A stretch of DNA of 64,000 nt from contig CP060294.1 of NCBI GenBank assembly GCA_014302835.1, positions 4,551,067-4,615,066 on the forward strand, written 5' to 3'. Positions within the stretch are counted from its first letter, which is position 1. Each line of letters starts with the position of its first letter. This document shows, piece after piece, positions 18,801-27,059 of the stretch. The notes beneath the pieces are model-generated. The model was not told the DNA's origin. It did not search any database and saw only the letters and a program-made list of their open reading frames with translations. Made by a program: the position numbers and the translations under genes. The DNA is from Pedobacter sp. PAMC26386 (GTDB lineage: Bacteria > Bacteroidota > Bacteroidia > Sphingobacteriales > Sphingobacteriaceae).

Positions 18801-18949
18801 ATCTGTGTTATTCCTTATGTGTGGTTTTTATAGACACCCAGTATTGGGTTCCATGACACAGGTAAATATTCAATTTTGGAAACATATTAGATTATCTAAA
18901 TCTACCAAAATATCAAAGACTAGATTCGATATTAATTCCAATCTTATAA
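18801..18949. other. Intergenic stretch after comM, nothing recognised
   Basis: 149 nt of AT-rich sequence. It lacks the terminator that would be expected after comM; the terminator-like hairpin instead follows the decayed comM tail at 21191. A short imperfect inverted repeat (CACCCAGTATTGGGTTCC) is present near 18836-18853. No recombination site recognised. Confidence 0.4.
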
Positions 18950-19264
18950 ATGTATCTTAATTGTAAATTGAAATCAGGTATACAGGGAAAGGCAGACGAT
19001 ATTATTCATGGAGCAATACTTCCAAATCTGGGGTATCATCAGGGAAGCGTGCTATTAGTTAGAGAAGAGCGTAACAGACTGATTAATAGGGTAACAAAAG
19101 TAATAGCTGGTATTGGTTATGCTTCCATTTCAGACCCTTCCAAACTTAAATGTATAAAAGTAGAGCATTGGCTTATAAACAAAATTAATGATGACGAATT
19201 TCAATGTAGATTGGTAGAAAAAGGAATTATTGACGATGATGGTGTTATACTGTGGAATTCATAA
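18950..19264 (+). CDS. Small hypothetical protein
   Basis: 104 residues, ATG start, no signal peptide, no membrane segment and no motif I know. It reads as a plausible soluble protein (for example ADDIIHGAILPNLGYHQGSV, KVEHWLINKINDDEFQCRL, and a charged end with IIDDDGV), with normal codon-position texture, but no neighbour supports it. It lies in the odd stretch between comM and the comM-tail remnant, next to a terminator, and could be an orphan cargo gene. It might also be a chance frame. Confidence 0.45.
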   Translation: MYLNCKLKSGIQGKADDIIHGAILPNLGYHQGSVLLVREERNRLINRVTKVIAGIGYASISDPSKLKCIKVEHWLINKINDDEFQCRLVEKGIIDDDGVILWNS

Positions 19265-19313
19265 TATATCTTAGTCCTTAACAGCTAGCAGCATTAAAAG
19301 TGCATTACATTAC

Positions 19314-19346
19314 AAAAAGCGGTGATTTTTTAAGTCCGCTTTTTTC
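19314..19346. terminator. Terminator-like hairpin between the orphan ORF and the membrane-protein gene
   Basis: AAAAGCGG (19315-19322) pairs with CCGCTTTT (19336-19343), loop of 13 nt, followed by more T and preceded by A on the other strand; it can serve both convergent genes. Confidence 0.7.
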
Positions 19347-19356
19347 TGTCGGTTTA

Positions 19357-19369
19357 CCCCCCCCCCCCC
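19357..19369. repeat. Homopolymer tract of 13 C
   Basis: Thirteen consecutive C, very unusual in this AT-rich DNA, 5 nt beyond the stop of the membrane-protein gene. It is outside any coding frame, so slippage would not change a protein. It could equally be an assembly or sequencing artefact. Confidence 0.9.
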
Positions 19370-19374
19370 GAATT

Positions 19375-20580
19375 TCAAACATTTAAAGGATCAGACCCTT
19401 GATGTTTCGATTTTCGTATATAATTTGCAAAAACAAAAATTAAAAAGCCAAAAAGCCAAGCTGAAAATAGCACGCTAAAGAAAATCATTCTGATAGACGA
19501 ATGAAAGTAGCCAGGCTGATAAAACAACCGGTCTAAAGTCTTAACTTTTTCAATCAATGCGTTTCGATCAAATCTATTTCTGATTTCATTTAGAGGTTCC
19601 TGATTTTTATCACGAAAATGAAAAGCATCTTCGGTCAAGGCTTTTGGCTTAATTGAAGATTCAATATTGTATTTTTTTAATAATGTATCAAGCTTTTTAA
19701 AAGAGTTAAGTAAAGAATCCTTATTTAATTTGTAAAGTAGCTTGTATCGTTCTATAGCATTTTGCTGCTGTTGTTTTTTTATAGGTGAATGGTTAATTGG
19801 ACTAATCAACGTGTTGTTTTCGAGAAAAATGCAAATGGCATCATATCTTGGGTTGACTTCAAGACCTTTAAATATAATTTCGGTGCTGTCTTTTCTCGTC
19901 TTTTTTGAAATGATTCTCTTCTGTAATTCGGCCTTATCAAATCCGAATAGGTCATAAACAGAGTTGGAGGCACTTTTAAACTCTTCATAACCTGATGTGA
20001 GCATTTTTAAGGTATCAATACTATAATATTTAGATTCCAAACTAAATGATTCCTTATTTGTCAAATCGTAAAAAATAGTATCCTTTACTTCGATAACAGG
20101 GTAGGGCTTTGGATATAAAATATTTGTCACAGTAAATAACTTCTCCGAATTGTACGACGTGTAATTGTATAAAAAAGGATTTAAAACATTTAGCAATGTT
20201 TTATCCGCGTTGAAGTTTTTTTCAGACAATTCTTTCCTGAGTTTAGCATTCAATCCGAAACTATAACTCATAAAAAAACTCAACGATAAAAAGACTATTA
20301 AAAGCAGAATAGCTCCAATTTTAATCAGATTTTTAGCATTGTAACGTTGCTTGGAATGATTCCGAATCAGGAAAATAAGAATCGTCAATAAAAATAAGCC
20401 AGTTATGAAGAAGTGAGAAATAGACACATCGTCGTAGAACTTAAAACGGTAAAACTCTGTATAAATATCTATATTTCTTATGCCTGTAAACTTAAAATAG
20501 CCATATATAAAGTACCCTGCGTGTATTAGCACAAGTACGAAAATAGATTTTACGAGAAACTTTTTAAAATTATAGGTCAT
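19375..20580 (-). CDS. AT-rich membrane protein, unknown function
   Basis: 401 residues. Three hydrophobic segments near the N-terminus (about 10-29, 57-73, 87-108) and one at the C-terminus (about 366-390, FSVLFSAWLFGFLIFVFANY) enclose some 255 hydrophilic residues, rich in Lys, Asn, Tyr and Ser, likely outside the cytoplasm. I do not recognise a family. The gene looks more AT-rich than its neighbours and its start is preceded, after 22 nt, by an attC-like sequence (20603-20699); it also lies between comM and a decayed comM tail. This context suggests acquired DNA, possibly a cassette. Confident that it is a gene, not about its job. Confidence 0.7.
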   Translation of the reverse strand: MTYNFKKFLVKSIFVLVLIHAGYFIYGYFKFTGIRNIDIYTEFYRFKFYDDVSISHFFITGLFLLTILIFLIRNHSKQRYNAKNLIKIGAILLLIVFLSLSFFMSYSFGLNAKLRKELSEKNFNADKTLLNVLNPFLYNYTSYNSEKLFTVTNILYPKPYPVIEVKDTIFYDLTNKESFSLESKYYSIDTLKMLTSGYEEFKSASNSVYDLFGFDKAELQKRIISKKTRKDSTEIIFKGLEVNPRYDAICIFLENNTLISPINHSPIKKQQQQNAIERYKLLYKLNKDSLLNSFKKLDTLLKKYNIESSIKPKALTEDAFHFRDKNQEPLNEIRNRFDRNALIEKVKTLDRLFYQPGYFHSSIRMIFFSVLFSAWLFGFLIFVFANYIRKSKHQGSDPLNV

Positions 20581-20602
20581 AATGTTTGGTGCTGATTGTT
20601 GT

Positions 20603-20699
20603 GCCTAACGTTTTTCTGTTTGATGATGTGGCGGGGATTTTGCCCCAAAACTTGATTTGAAACACGGGCGCTCTACCTTTTGGGCAGATACGGTTATGC
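20603..20699 (-). repeat. attC-like imperfect inverted repeat upstream of the membrane-protein gene
   Basis: Read on the minus strand, the 97-nt element starts with GCATAAC, ends with GTTAGGC (an exact match to the integron core GTTRRRY), and has inner self-complementary parts, including GGGGCAAAATCCCC. The following gene starts 22 nt beyond the core, as gene cassettes do after an attC. The opening core differs from RYYYAAC at one position. No integrase is in the window, so this is a candidate only. Confidence 0.4.
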
Positions 20700-20839
20700 T
20701 AAGTTCGTTTCGCATTTTATTAAAGTTATCCAATTTGCAATTTTAATTTACGCTAAAATAGTTTTTTATTTCTTTAACGATTAAGATTACGACCCAGACA
20801 GTCGAGGCAAGAAAAATCCAAAACAGTATAAAATAAAGT

Positions 20840-21183
20840 CAACGTGTAAGCATTTTTGGCCCCTTAATGGACAGAATTGATCTGCATGTCGAAGCAACGC
20901 CGCTCAATTTTAGTGAACTGGCATCTTTGCATCATTCCGGAAAAAGTATAGTAATCAGAAAAAGAAGTCCGTTTTACAACTCATATTGGCCTGTACTACA
21001 ATGCACAAATGAACTCTAACCTAGTACGAAAACTTTTCAGAATTAACGGTGAAGGTCTGGGTTTAATCAAAACAGCTATGGAATAGCTAGCATTATCTGA
21101 TCGGCATTGAAAACATCGAAACAGGACATTTAGCGAAAACGATACACTACCGCGGCCTAGACCGAAATAACCGGACAGGGTAG
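20840..21183 (+). pseudogene. Decayed duplicate of the comM 3' end (Mg_chelatase_C domain)
   Basis: Three pieces in three frames line up with the last third of ComM at 17262-18800. Piece 1 (from 20840) reads GPLMDRIDLHVEATPLNF, where ComM has GPLLDRIDLHVEVTPVNF; piece 2 (from 20988) reads YNAQMNSNLVRKLFRING, where ComM has YNAQMSPNMVRNICMIND, then stops at a TAG (21084); piece 3 (from 21112) reads HLAKTIHYRGLDRN against HLAEAINYRSLDRD and ends at TAG 21181. Most differences in piece 1 DNA are at third codon positions, so this copy diverged under selection before it decayed, and is not a recent copy of the neighbour. At least two frameshifts and one stop. A terminator follows 8 nt later. Confidence 0.85.
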
Positions 21184-21190
21184 AAAAAAA

Positions 21191-21218
21191 TAAACCCGGC
21201 AAAATGATGCCGGGTTTA
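21191..21218. terminator. Terminator between the comM remnant and the M57 gene
   Basis: Perfect 11-bp stem TAAACCCGGCA (21191-21201) with its complement at 21208-21218, loop of 6 nt, A-rich before it. It serves the convergent M57 gene and probably once served the comM copy. Confidence 0.85.
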
Positions 21219-21254
21219 TGAGCCATGACTTATAAAAAATCTATGGTTAAGGAT

Positions 21255-22088
21255 TTATTTGTATAAATAGTTTAGTGCAATTTTATCATTGGCATTAAAC
21301 GTTCTATCAGATCCGTTTGAACAAGCCAACATAAATGAAGCTGCATCTGGCCCTGAAGGAGTCCCAGGGATACGGATTGCACCAACATCACTTTGTCCTT
21401 CATTTGCATAAGAACCACCGCAGCTATAAGCTCTATTCGAATAATCAGTATGACGGAATCCGATACAGTGTCCAACTTCATGCTGTAAAACAGAAGTCAG
21501 GTAACCTAGGTTAGGATTAGAACCATAAGCGGCAGGGTTTGTATTCATCTGGATCTCATTGTAAGGATCGCCACCATAAGGAAAACCTGATGAGCCTAAG
21601 GTAATATAACCACCAGAAGGACCTTCATCAAAACCAACTACATCAATATCACCAGTAGTACCTGCATCAGCACGCTGGAAAGTAAAGCGTAAGCCTAAGT
21701 TATTATACCTAGTAATCATTGCGTTTACTGCATTACCATAAACATCAGGTAAGTTAGTTACTGAAATCGTGATTACCCTTGGTAAACCACTAACCAGATT
21801 TGTAGTACGGTACTGCTCTGTTTCGGCGATACTCAAGTGACTTGTAGCTGCTTTTTCATTGAGATTCTTATCAGTCAAAAGAATATCTCCTTCTACAAGG
21901 TATCCTCCTTTTACTTTTCGGGCGTTCTCAGTGCTAAAGCCCATTTTGTTGATTTGAGTTTTTGTACTTGCAGAAATTTCATCCTGCTTAACAGTTGAAG
22001 AAGTGGCTGCATCTTTCTTTTGACATCCAAAAATGCATAACATCATTGTACCCACAAGGGCAAATGACAATAAATTTAGTTTTTTCAT
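21255..22088 (-). CDS. M57-type (dual-action HEIGH) metallopeptidase lipoprotein, copy 1
   Basis: 277 residues. Lipoprotein signal with CIFGC (Cys22), then a propeptide-like part and a zinc protease domain. HEVGHCIGFRH at 203-213 matches HExxHxxGxxH of the metzincin-like M57 peptidases; a conserved Cys and a SCGG segment follow. It should sit on the cell surface and cut proteins. The neighbour at 22299 is a close paralogue, with the same upstream palindrome, so this is a tandem duplication including control region. Substrate unknown. Confidence 0.88.
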   Translation of the reverse strand: MKKLNLLSFALVGTMMLCIFGCQKKDAATSSTVKQDEISASTKTQINKMGFSTENARKVKGGYLVEGDILLTDKNLNEKAATSHLSIAETEQYRTTNLVSGLPRVITISVTNLPDVYGNAVNAMITRYNNLGLRFTFQRADAGTTGDIDVVGFDEGPSGGYITLGSSGFPYGGDPYNEIQMNTNPAAYGSNPNLGYLTSVLQHEVGHCIGFRHTDYSNRAYSCGGSYANEGQSDVGAIRIPGTPSGPDAASFMLACSNGSDRTFNANDKIALNYLYK

Positions 22089-22130
22089 TAAGTTAATTTT
22101 AGGTAGATGATTAATAAGTCATAGGTAAGC

Positions 22131-22150
22131 TAAAATTATATATTATTTTA
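22131..22150 (-). promoter_or_regulatory. Imperfect AT palindrome upstream of M57 copy 1
   Basis: TAAAATTATATATTATTTTA is a 20-nt palindrome with one mismatched pair, starting 43 nt before the ATG. The same element, perfect, precedes copy 2. Probable operator or curved promoter region; function inferred. Confidence 0.5.
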
Positions 22151-22231
22151 TATAAAACCAAATTTTTAACAACATAATTATCTGACAACCAATGCATACT
22201 GATTATATTTACCTAAAATCAAGAACACACA

Positions 22232-22259
22232 AAGCCCAGCAACATATATCGCCGGGCTT
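22232..22259 (-). terminator. Terminator-like hairpin after M57 copy 2
   Basis: AAGCCCAGC (from 22232) pairs with GCCGGGCTT (to 22259) around a 10-nt loop with one A-C mismatch; weak T run. It lies 40 nt after the stop of copy 2. Confidence 0.6.
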
Positions 22260-22298
22260 AAAACCTTTAATCCACAAAAAATCTAAGGGTTAGGTATT

Positions 22299-23135
22299 TT
22301 ATTTATATAAATAATTTATTGCTTTTACATCATTAGCGTTGAAGGTTCTGTCACCGCCATTTGAACAAGCTAGCATGAATGAAGCTGCATCTGGTCCAGA
22401 AGGAGTTCCTGGAATCAAAACTGCACCAACATTACTTGCGCCTTCGTTTACTGCAGTTCCACCACAGCTATAAGCTCTGTTAGAATAATCAGTATGACGG
22501 AAGCCAATGCAATGTCCAACTTCATGTTGTAAAACTGAAGTTAGATATAAAAGATTAGGGTTAGCACCGTAAGCTGCTGGATTAGTATTCATTTTAATCT
22601 GGCTGTATGGGTTACCTGAAGCAGTTGGGAAGCCCGATGAACCTAAAGTGATATAACCACCTGAAGGACCTTCATTAAAACCAATTACATCAATTTGACC
22701 AGTAGTTCCAGCGGCTGCACGTTGAAAAGTAAAACGCAGACCCAGGTTATTGTATCTGGTAATCATAGCATTAACAGCATCACTGTAAACTGTAGGTAAA
22801 TTAGATACAGAGATTGTGATTACTCTTGGTAATGCTTTTACAAGGTTAGTGGTTCTGTATTGCTCGGTTTCAGCAACACTTAAATGTTTACTTTCAGCTT
22901 TTTCAGAAAGGTTTGCCTCACTTAAAAGGATATCACCTTCAACAAGGTAACCGCCGTCTACTTTTCTGGCATTTTCTGTACTAAAACCCAAACTAGTAAT
23001 CTGGGATTTAGTTGTTGCTGAAATTCCATCCTGATTAGTACTTGCTGAAGTAGCAGAGTCTTTTTTCTGACATCCGAAAACGCAGAGTGCAAGCATGCCG
23101 GCAACGGCAAGCGAGAATAAGTTAATTTTTTTCAT
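22299..23135 (-). CDS. M57-type (dual-action HEIGH) metallopeptidase lipoprotein, copy 2
   Basis: 278 residues, close paralogue of the gene at 21255 over its whole length, from the signal (MKKINLFSLAVAGMLALCVFGC) through LQHEVGHCIGFRHTDYSNRAYSCGG (HEVGH at 204-208) to the end NYLYK. It keeps all zinc ligands. The two differ mainly in the propeptide and in a few loops (TASGNPYSQIK versus GGDPYNEIQ), so both are probably active. It is divergent from the S8-like protease at 23232 across 96 nt. Confidence 0.88.
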   Translation of the reverse strand: MKKINLFSLAVAGMLALCVFGCQKKDSATSASTNQDGISATTKSQITSLGFSTENARKVDGGYLVEGDILLSEANLSEKAESKHLSVAETEQYRTTNLVKALPRVITISVSNLPTVYSDAVNAMITRYNNLGLRFTFQRAAAGTTGQIDVIGFNEGPSGGYITLGSSGFPTASGNPYSQIKMNTNPAAYGANPNLLYLTSVLQHEVGHCIGFRHTDYSNRAYSCGGTAVNEGASNVGAVLIPGTPSGPDAASFMLACSNGGDRTFNANDVKAINYLYK

Positions 23136-23180
23136 TAAGTTAGTTTTTAGGTAGAATGTTTGTGAACTAATAGGTTAATC

Positions 23181-23200
23181 TAAAATTATATATAATTTTA
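23181..23200 (-). promoter_or_regulatory. Perfect 20-nt AT palindrome upstream of M57 copy 2
   Basis: TAAAATTATATATAATTTTA equals its own reverse complement. It lies 46 nt before the start of M57 copy 2 and 32 nt before the divergent S8-like protease gene, so it could control both. The homologous element upstream of copy 1 is at 22131-22150. Confidence 0.55.
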
Positions 23201-23231
23201 ACCATTAACAAATTTTTAATTTCAAATTATT

Positions 23232-26069
23232 GTGAATTTCAAAATAAAATATGCTTTAGTAATAATTTTTCTTTGCAACACAGCTGCAAAAGCACAGAAT
23301 TTATCGGTTGCAGAAAAAAAAGACATTCTTCACAAATACAGCTCCACTGTAGTGAATTCAAAGATAAATGGCGAAAACCTTGTCCTTGTTGAGCTTGCAC
23401 GTCCGTTGACAAGCGCAGAAATTCAAGAACTAAAACCTTTGCGCAGTTTTTCTTTGAACCATCTGATTATTCAGGAAAAAATGGTGAATAAAGTTAGTTC
23501 AATTCTGATTTCGCAAACCAAAGCCAACTCTTTATGGAAAGCGAGCGATAAATTAGTTCGTCAATACGAGCAATATCTAACTCAGAACAAGCAATTTACA
23601 ATAAGAATTGCGATAAATCCGCTAATCTCTACCATCGCCCCCACGCTACAAGCCTTAAAGGCTTATACTTTAGACCAGCCCAACCATATCATTACCGCCA
23701 GTATTCAAATGAGTGAGCTTATGGCCATCTTACAATTGGAAGAAGTGATCTTTGCAGATATTATTCAGGCACCTAAAGACGAAATCCTTATTAAAGACCT
23801 CGATCTTTCCGTGAATCAAATAGCTGCAGTGCAACTCCGCTATCCCGACATTAACGGGAAAGGCATCACCCTATCATTGAAAGAACAGATGATTGATATA
23901 ACTGATATTGATCTGATTGGAAACCTGGTTGCCTCCCCATCCCACGCACCGATGGTAGATGGTCATGCGACCAATATGGCTACCCTTGCCGTAGGCAGAG
24001 GAAATAGCTATATCCTGGGGCTGGGAGCCGCACCTTTTACCTCTTTAACAACCTCAGATTACAGAAAGAATAATGATGACCTGATGCCAGACGATATCAA
24101 AGAGCTGAATCAATACAAGGTGAATGTACAAAATCACTCTTATGGTCTCGGGGTAGATAATTATTATGGAATGCAGGCAGCTGCCTATGATAAACAAGTT
24201 TTTGAATCAGATACCATCATTCATGTTTTTTCTGCGGGAAATTCCGGATTACTCACCCCAGAAGACGGTATTTATAAGAACATCCCTATTACAGCCAACC
24301 TCACGGGGAACTTCAAAACCGCAAAAAACGTCATCGTAGTTGGCGGAATCGGCCTCGAAGATATTCCAGAGCCAAGAAGCAGCAGAGGGCCTGCTTATGA
24401 TGGCAGGGTAAAGCCCGAAATAGTCGCCTTGGGTCAGGATGGAACATCGGGAGCCGCCGCTTTAACTTCTGGTACTGTAGCAATTTTTCAGCAGAAATAT
24501 AAAAGCCTGTTTGGAAAACAACCATCCTTAGCTATAGTAAAGAGTATTTTTGTGAATACCGCCGATGACATCGGTACGCCTCAGGTTGATTATGTGACTG
24601 GCTTTGGAAAATTAAATGCCCTGCAAGCCATACAAACCATCATAGAATCCCGCTTCAAGACGGGAACAATCAATGATCAACAAGATTATACTTTTCAATT
24701 GCAAGTACCGACCGACCAGCAGGAACTCAAAGTGACACTGGCCTGGATTGACCCACCGGCAATAATCAACAATATACAAGGCATTGTGAACCACCTGGAT
24801 TTATCAATGGAAACCCCGGCGGGAACAGTTATCCGGCCTTGGATACTCAGTACCTACCCAAGCGCAGATTCCTTATCGTTACCCGCCAAAAGAGGAATAG
24901 ATAACATCAATACCGTGCAGCAGTTAAGTTTAACTAATGTACCTGCTGGAAACTACACCATACATGTCAAAGGAAGAACAGTTACCCAGAGCAAGCAGGA
25001 TTTCAGCATTGCTTATCAGCTTAAATCAATCGGGAGCTTCAGCTGGACATTCCCTTTAAAGGATGCTGCGATTTTTGCCTCACAAGACAATTACGTAAGA
25101 TGGGCCAGTACTTTAGCCGGCCAGACAGGGAAACTCTCCGTAAGCTATGACAATGGTACCAATTGGACCGTATTAAGCAGCAATATTAATTTCAACACCT
25201 CTTTCTTTAAATGGACTGTCCCGAATTTATTTACACGCGCCTTACTGAAGATGGAAACTGGCGGAAAAGAATATACTACAGAATCTTTTGTCGTTTCCCC
25301 ACCACAAGACATCAAGGTTGGTTATAATTGTGCCGACAAAATCCTCTTTCACTGGTCACCCCAGCCATTAGCAACAGGATATACCCTTTATAACTTAAAA
25401 GACAACACCTTACAGGCTATCAAACAACTGACTGATACTGTCGTTATTATCAACAAATCTGAGATCGCAGGCCCATACTTCACGGTTGCGGCAAATGGTG
25501 CCAATTTTACCGGGATAAAAAGTGAAACTAAAAATTACAACACACAGGGCGTAGCCTGTTATGTAAGAACATTCCAGGCATCCATTGTGGATGACGCAGG
25601 AAAACTTGACCTGGTTATAGGCACAACCTATAATCTAAAAAGGATCATTTGGGAGAAACAAACCGCTCTGGGAGTATTTGCACCCCTGGCAGAATCAGTT
25701 GTTACATCTGGTCTGCTGAATTATAGCCAGACAGACAAGAATCTGGTTCGTGGAATTCAATTTTACCGGGTTACCCTGGAAACCACTGACGGAATTAAAA
25801 TTCCATCAGACATTTTACCGCTGAACTTCCTGAAAGAAAATGATTTTGCAACCTATCCTAATCCAGTAACCGATTTCTTATCGGTATTGAGTGGGGACTT
25901 CGAGCCCTATACCCTTTCACTCTACAACCTATCCGGACAAAAGATATTTTTGAAAGAAGCCAACGGACTATATCAGTTTGATCTTTCTGCATTATCAACA
26001 GGCTTATATATCGGGACAATAACCAGAAACGGGAATACCCTGAAAAAGATCAAGATTATTAAGAGATAA
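23232..26069 (+). CDS. Large secreted S8-like (subtilisin-fold) protease with type IX sorting domain
   Basis: 945 residues. GTG start at 23232, the only start before a good signal peptide (MNFKIKYALVIIFLCNTAAKAQ). N-terminal prodomain, then a subtilisin-fold domain with His245 in VDGHATNMATLAVG, the oxyanion segment HVFSAGNSGL, and Ser406 in GTSGAAALTSG. At the Asp-Thr-Gly position I see LSLKEQ (K217-E218-Q219) instead; D222 or D225 nearby may replace it. A beta-sandwich region follows, then a type IX sorting domain (YPNPVTDFLSV to the end, ending KKIKIIKR). So it is exported by the type IX system and kept at the surface or released. Activity possible but the catalytic Asp is uncertain. Confidence 0.85.
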   Translation: MNFKIKYALVIIFLCNTAAKAQNLSVAEKKDILHKYSSTVVNSKINGENLVLVELARPLTSAEIQELKPLRSFSLNHLIIQEKMVNKVSSILISQTKANSLWKASDKLVRQYEQYLTQNKQFTIRIAINPLISTIAPTLQALKAYTLDQPNHIITASIQMSELMAILQLEEVIFADIIQAPKDEILIKDLDLSVNQIAAVQLRYPDINGKGITLSLKEQMIDITDIDLIGNLVASPSHAPMVDGHATNMATLAVGRGNSYILGLGAAPFTSLTTSDYRKNNDDLMPDDIKELNQYKVNVQNHSYGLGVDNYYGMQAAAYDKQVFESDTIIHVFSAGNSGLLTPEDGIYKNIPITANLTGNFKTAKNVIVVGGIGLEDIPEPRSSRGPAYDGRVKPEIVALGQDGTSGAAALTSGTVAIFQQKYKSLFGKQPSLAIVKSIFVNTADDIGTPQVDYVTGFGKLNALQAIQTIIESRFKTGTINDQQDYTFQLQVPTDQQELKVTLAWIDPPAIINNIQGIVNHLDLSMETPAGTVIRPWILSTYPSADSLSLPAKRGIDNINTVQQLSLTNVPAGNYTIHVKGRTVTQSKQDFSIAYQLKSIGSFSWTFPLKDAAIFASQDNYVRWASTLAGQTGKLSVSYDNGTNWTVLSSNINFNTSFFKWTVPNLFTRALLKMETGGKEYTTESFVVSPPQDIKVGYNCADKILFHWSPQPLATGYTLYNLKDNTLQAIKQLTDTVVIINKSEIAGPYFTVAANGANFTGIKSETKNYNTQGVACYVRTFQASIVDDAGKLDLVIGTTYNLKRIIWEKQTALGVFAPLAESVVTSGLLNYSQTDKNLVRGIQFYRVTLETTDGIKIPSDILPLNFLKENDFATYPNPVTDFLSVLSGDFEPYTLSLYNLSGQKIFLKEANGLYQFDLSALSTGLYIGTITRNGNTLKKIKIIKR

Positions 26070-26089
26070 CCCCTTAAAAAGGGGTTATC
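26065..26089. terminator. Terminator between the S8-like protease and the small acidic protein
   Basis: Perfect 11-bp stem GATAACCCCTT / AAGGGGTTATC with a 3-nt AAA loop; the protease stop codon lies within the stem. Convergent genes share it. Confidence 0.8.
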
Positions 26090-26094
26090 CTATT

Positions 26095-26364
26095 TTAGTC
26101 AATCTTTTCTTCCTCATTTGCCTCTTCGTCCTCTTCTTCTTCCGGCACATAAGCTATAATTTCTTTACCGATAGCGTTAACCTCTTCATCTTCGCCAAAA
26201 AGTGGTAATGCAGTGTCAGGATCCAGTGTCAGCCACTGTGACTCCGTATCTTTAAGAATATGACGGTATTCTTTGCCATCTTTAAAGACAACATAAGTAT
26301 CATTTCCTTCTGGAAAGATCGCATAATCAGTCTCTCCAATAGTAATATCAAATGGTTCTTGCAT
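26095..26364 (-). CDS. Small acidic hypothetical protein
   Basis: 89 residues, no signal peptide. N-terminal part reads like a small beta fold (ITIGETDYAIFPEGNDTYVVF, KEYRHILKDTESQW) and the end is a run of Glu/Asp (EEEEDEEANEEEKID), so the protein is very acidic. It ends at the shared terminator. Similar short proteins are common in Sphingobacteriaceae but I know no function. Confidence 0.7.
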   Translation of the reverse strand: MQEPFDITIGETDYAIFPEGNDTYVVFKDGKEYRHILKDTESQWLTLDPDTALPLFGEDEEVNAIGKEIIAYVPEEEEDEEANEEEKID

Positions 26365-26471
26365 GATTGTATTTCTTAAACACCCCCTAAAGCCACCCCC
26401 GAAATAGAGCAGAAAAACTTATAGCAGGCTTAAATTTATATATTGATAATTATTAATTCGTTATACAGATC

Positions 26472-27059
26472 TTATTTAGCTGTTTTCAGTTTATTCATAA
26501 AGGCGATAAATTTCGGATCCGCATAATTCGCCGCACCCGATTCATTATAAGATACTCTGCCTTCTTTATCAAAAACCACTGTAGTAGGTAAAGATCCTTT
26601 AAAAAGAACTTCCGGAATGTCACTGGCAACAGCGTATACAGGCAAATGATACCCTTTTTTATCCATGAAAGCCTGCGCTTTAGGCAACTGGCTATCGGCA
26701 TCTACCAAAATAAACACCACATCTTTATCCTCTTTAAATTTTTCGTAAAGTGCATTTACACTTGGCATTTCTGCCAGGCAGGGAGGACACCAGGTAGCCC
26801 AAAAGTTAAGAAAAACAATTTTCCCTTTCAGCTCACCAAGATCAACCTCTTTACCATTACCATCTTTAAACTTAATTCCAGCAAGACTCACGGTTCCATT
26901 CAACTGTTTATCTACCGCAGTCGTATCAGGCCTGAAAAGCCCAATTTTCATTAACCCTTCCAGTACCAGCGCCTTTGCTGATGGTACAAACAGCAATACC
27001 AGGAATAATGCAATCAGAATCCCGTTAACAATATTCTTTCGGTTAAGAATTTTATTCAT
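26472..27059 (-). CDS. TlpA/ResA-like membrane-anchored thioredoxin
   Basis: 195 residues. An N-terminal membrane anchor (about 12-30) is followed by a periplasmic thioredoxin domain (about 55-190) with the active site WCPPC (90-94), FLNFWATW before it, and the cis-Pro segment SLPTTVVFD. This type reduces disulfides of secreted proteins, often apocytochrome c. No cytochrome-assembly genes lie near; the DsbD-type reductant at 50714 may supply electrons. Divergent from the S9 peptidase gene. Confidence 0.9.
   Translation of the reverse strand: MNKILNRKNIVNGILIALFLVLLFVPSAKALVLEGLMKIGLFRPDTTAVDKQLNGTVSLAGIKFKDGNGKEVDLGELKGKIVFLNFWATWCPPCLAEMPSVNALYEKFKEDKDVVFILVDADSQLPKAQAFMDKKGYHLPVYAVASDIPEVLFKGSLPTTVVFDKEGRVSYNESGAANYADPKFIAFMNKLKTAK

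Noticed and set aside
20996..21226. Open frame on the minus strand over the comM remnant
   Set aside because: It is the shadow of the decayed plus-strand comM tail and crosses the terminator hairpin.
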